Part shown: positions 61,820 to 64,000 of the stretch, piece by piece
Layout: each line of letters opens with the position of its first letter
Position numbering within the stretch: position 1 is the first letter of the stretch
From: Armatimonadota bacterium
GTDB taxonomy: Bacteria > Armatimonadota > UBA5829 > DTJY01
Reading direction: 5' to 3'
Assembly (NCBI GenBank): GCA_029907255.1
Contig: JARYMF010000006.1
Span: 196,426-260,425 of the forward strand
DNA: 64,000 nucleotides
Program-made: the position numbers and the translations under genes
The notes under the pieces: generated by a model
What the model was told of the DNA's origin: nothing
Database searches by the model: none
The model's input: only the letters and a program-made list of their open reading frames with translations

Positions 61820-62857
61820 TTATCCAATACTTAATTGGGTCAGCATCTGGCTGAGGCTCGATGCCATTAGCTCAACAGCGGCCACTGCACGCCGATAGTC
61901 CATCCTTGTAGGCCCTACAACTCCTATGCTCCCGCATACGCGATCGCCGATGTGATAGTTTGCTGTAACAAAGCTGCAATCGCTTAGCTCACAGAACTGG
62001 TTTTCCTCACCGATAATGACGGTTACATCCTTGCCAAGCAATGCCGTGCTCAAAACCTGGAATAGTACTTTGCGCTTTTCTAGGGCGTCGAGAATCATCG
62101 TAAGCTTTTCTGTTCGGGAAAATTCCGGCTGCTTGAGAATGTGGCTTGTTCCATCTATGAAAACCTCGCTATCAGTAGCTGCAACCAGCGCCTGCTTTAC
62201 GAGGGCAACCACCTTTTTGTAAAGAGCGGTCATTCTAAAAAGATCCGCCGGCAGAGCATTTCTAATCCTAGTAGTAAATTCGCGCAACTCAGCACCTTGT
62301 AGACGCTCGTTAACCAGATTCCCAATAGAATTAAGGTCAACAGTGTTGAGGTCGCTCTCCCAATCTAGCAATCGGTGATCAATATGTCCGGTGCTAAGTA
62401 CAGTGATTACAAGAAGCTTGCCTCGGCCAATTGGAGAGAGTGCTACGTGGCGAATACTTATGGTGCCCATCTGTGGCTTAGTTGCCAGAGAAGTATATTG
62501 GGCCAATCCAGATAGAATCCGGCACGTCTGTAAAAGGATGTTCTCAATTTCGCTCTCATAAGGATTATATGCCGCCCTTGCACGCGAAGCTTCTGCTCGC
62601 CCCAGCTTGGGGTCAGGCATTAGCTTGTCAACATAGTACCGATAGCCAAGGTCTGATGGCACGCGGCCCGCAGATTTGTGCGGTTGTTTTAGATAGCCCA
62701 GCTCTGACATAGCCGCAAGCTCATGACGAATCATCGCGGGCTTAATTCCAAAGTTGTAGTTCGCCGCTAGCGTTTCCGAACCTACCGGTTCCGCAGTCCT
62801 CACGTATTGATTTACAATTGCTTCCAGTATTCTGCTTCTCCGCTCGCCGAGTTCCAT
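61820..62857 (-). CDS. hrcA: heat-inducible repressor HrcA
   Basis: I start at the ATG at 62857 (GAGGTG 6 nt upstream), giving MELGERRSRILEAIVNQYV. The 345-residue protein has the winged-helix domain (VRTAEPVGSETLAANYNFGI, SELGYLKQPHKSAGRVPSDL) and the GAF-like regulatory domain with GEENQFCELSDCSFVTANY, typical of HrcA. It represses heat-shock operons through the CIRCE element. I found no good CIRCE near its promoter or in the cluster, so the operator may differ. Confidence 0.95.
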   Translation of the reverse strand: MELGERRSRILEAIVNQYVRTAEPVGSETLAANYNFGIKPAMIRHELAAMSELGYLKQPHKSAGRVPSDLGYRYYVDKLMPDPKLGRAEASRARAAYNPYESEIENILLQTCRILSGLAQYTSLATKPQMGTISIRHVALSPIGRGKLLVITVLSTGHIDHRLLDWESDLNTVDLNSIGNLVNERLQGAELREFTTRIRNALPADLFRMTALYKKVVALVKQALVAATDSEVFIDGTSHILKQPEFSRTEKLTMILDALEKRKVLFQVLSTALLGKDVTVIIGEENQFCELSDCSFVTANYHIGDRVCGSIGVVGPTRMDYRRAVAAVELMASSLSQMLTQLSIG

Positions 62858-62911
62858 CGGCTTCACCTCAAATAACAAGGTAGCCGTATGCGCAAACCTT
62901 CTTCTGATAAG

Positions 62912-62940
62912 AGTATACCATTAGCAACGTCTAGAGTCAA
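62912..62940 (-). promoter_or_regulatory. sigma70 promoter of hrcA
   Basis: TTGACT (62935-62940) and TATACT (62912-62917) on the minus strand are 17 bp apart, about 55 bp before the hrcA ATG. The spacer has a GTTGCTAA that resembles one half of CIRCE, but the mirror half is missing. Confidence 0.78.
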
Positions 62941-63024
62941 CATGGGAAAGCTTGCGGTGATTAGCTAACATTACACAGGGAGTTCTCACAAACTTACATT
63001 TAAACAAATAAGGGATACTTGGCG

Positions 63025-63351
63025 CTATGTAGTATTACCCACAATAAAAAGTGCCATGCCTATGGAAACTGCCGCCATTCCAATGTACTGCATTGGCGAC
63101 ACTTTTGGGCTAAAAATCAGGAGAATTGCTATTTGAGCGCCCAGGAATCCGCCAGCAGTACCCAAGCCAAGTGCAACATTTGGATTCATTGAACGATAGA
63201 GTAACATTAGAAACCATATGCTTGAGGCTCCAAAAACATTGCCGCAGATATAACCTATCAACCATTTGCTTGGATGGGCGCTACCATACTTAAAAAACAC
63301 CTGTGCCGCCGCTTGCATTAGCCAAAATACAATTAGCCAAACGAGGTTCAT
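63025..63351 (-). CDS. small DMT/SMR-like transporter
   Basis: The ATG at 63351 follows GGAGG and CAGGGCAGGT; a longer frame adds 22 non-hydrophobic residues. The 108-residue protein has four hydrophobic helices, the last containing MQYIGMAAVSIGMALFIVGN, and the second following a small cytoplasmic loop (GSAHPSKWLIGYICGNVFGA). The length and four helices match small multidrug-resistance/EamA-like proteins, but the conserved Glu of SMR drug pumps was not identified. Substrate unknown. Confidence 0.7.
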   Translation of the reverse strand: MNLVWLIVFWLMQAAAQVFFKYGSAHPSKWLIGYICGNVFGASSIWFLMLLYRSMNPNVALGLGTAGGFLGAQIAILLIFSPKVSPMQYIGMAAVSIGMALFIVGNTT

Positions 63352-63583
63352 ACCTGCCCTGCCTCCAATTCCAAAAGCTTGATCTCGACAACCGGAAAAT
63401 AAAGCCTTATCCCTCAACGACGTCTAATTATGGATAGGAACGCAAGCTTAGTGGCAGCCTAGGTCACAAGCAAGCATAGCTCGGATTGAAGGATTTCATA
63501 CACCTGCATTGCCCACTTAACTGCCCGCCTAAAAGCGAATTAGGACAACCGCTATTCTGCTAGCCAAGCTCCCCCCTCAACTT

Positions 63584-64000
63584 CTACTTTAACCCCATCT
63601 CTCTTAAGTTGCGAAGGCTGATTGCTAGGCTCTCGAATGGATCTCTTTCGCAAATATCCTGCTCAACAAGGTACCATTCAACTCCGGCTTCCATAGCAGC
63701 TTCCAATATCTCAGGCCAGTTCAGGTTGCCCTCGCCAACCTCCATCATGATTTGCTGGCCGCCCCTATTGCCCATATCCTTCAGGTGAAGCAATGGAACG
63801 CGGTCTTTGCACCGCAAAATCCACTCTGCTGGGTCGCCTCCACCATACTGAACCCAATATGTGTCAATCTCAAAATTGAAGTAAGTGGGGTCGCTCTCGG
63901 TGCGAAGGATTTCTAAGCCAATCTTGTCGCCGAATTTTTCGAATTCAAAGCTATGGTTGTGATAGCTGAAAGTCAGACCACCTTGGGCTAGCCTCTTTGC
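63584..64000 (-). CDS. sugar phosphate isomerase/epimerase (partial)
   Basis: The frame is open to the right edge; 138 residues of C-terminus plus stop are visible, ending SLAISLRNLREMGLK. It shows LTFSYHNHSFEFEKFGDK, YFNFEIDTYWVQYGGGDPAE, LLHLKDMG and MMEVGEGNLNWPEILEAAME, hallmarks of the AP-endonuclease-2-like sugar isomerase fold with the metal-binding His and Glu. The N-terminal half lies outside. Specific substrate unknown; it fits the sugar-oriented neighbourhood. Confidence 0.88.
   Translation of the reverse strand, partial: AKRLAQGGLTFSYHNHSFEFEKFGDKIGLEILRTESDPTYFNFEIDTYWVQYGGGDPAEWILRCKDRVPLLHLKDMGNRGGQQIMMEVGEGNLNWPEILEAAMEAGVEWYLVEQDICERDPFESLAISLRNLREMGLK

Noticed and set aside
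62879-62960. CIRCE operator before hrcA
   Set aside because: Only one half-site-like GTTGCTAA is present; the TTAGCACTC mirror at the required 9-nt spacing is absent.

Overview
The window is about 64 kb of a bacterial chromosome with moderate G+C and dense gene packing. It holds roughly 60 genes, nearly all housekeeping or secreted/carbohydrate-related. I see no phage, insertion sequence, CRISPR array or rRNA. TonB/ExbB/ExbD genes point to an outer membrane. The C-terminal domain of the large secreted hydrolase at 40.1-43.3 kb begins like a domain I associate with Armatimonadota secreted proteins. Together with many UROD-like and glycosidase-like genes, this makes Armatimonadota (or a neighbouring uncultured lineage) my best guess, at low to moderate confidence. 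Several promoters with a clear sigma70 pattern (TTGACA-like, exactly 17 bp, TATAAT-like) can be read directly.

Layout. 0-5.2 kb: an M28-like secreted protein (runs off the left edge) and an active/inactive M16 peptidase pair. 5.2-9.4 kb: tRNA-Pro(CGG), a SpoIID-domain protein, a FAD dehydrogenase, an SRPBCC protein and lexA. 9.4-15 kb: gyrA with archease, a UROD-like enzyme and thiC. 15-20.5 kb: xerD, a GT39-type membrane glycosyltransferase, a DUF5317 protein, two HD-GYP-type proteins (one intact, one degenerate) and a 28-residue peptide ORF behind a structured leader. 20.5-27.5 kb: the classic translation cluster thrS-infC-rpmI-rplT-pheS-pheT, with infC apparently starting at AUA. 27.5-36 kb: MscS channel, ExbB-ExbD-TonB, rpoZ-dnaJ-prmA and a beta-propeller protein. 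36-40 kb: thiE, a small membrane protein, then glmU-prs-pth. 40-56.5 kb: accessory carbohydrate region with a multidomain hydrolase, ttcA, a glycosidase-like protein, an SDR, and a run of seven same-strand genes (PH-like protein, UROD-like enzyme, DppA peptidase, DapA-family aldolase, two glycosidase-like proteins, an unknown). 56.5-63 kb: an envelope protein with internal repeats, then the stress cluster hrcA, archaeal-like (Group III) chaperonin, grpE, corA and hsp20. The window closes with a small transporter and a truncated sugar isomerase.

The most striking feature is the hrcA-chaperonin-grpE cluster. A thermosome-like chaperonin with the Group II signature motifs sits where bacteria usually carry dnaK-system genes, and dnaK is absent from the window. 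Second is the HD-GYP locus: a tiny hydrophobic peptide with a C-terminal FWPPP, preceded by an RNA leader that can pair in two registers and followed by a membrane HD-GYP enzyme, a metal-site-less HD-GYP relative and a DUF5317 membrane protein. This could be a small signalling module. A recurring theme is pairing or decay of catalytic sites: the M16 pair, the HD-GYP pair and the M28 protein lacking its metal ligands.
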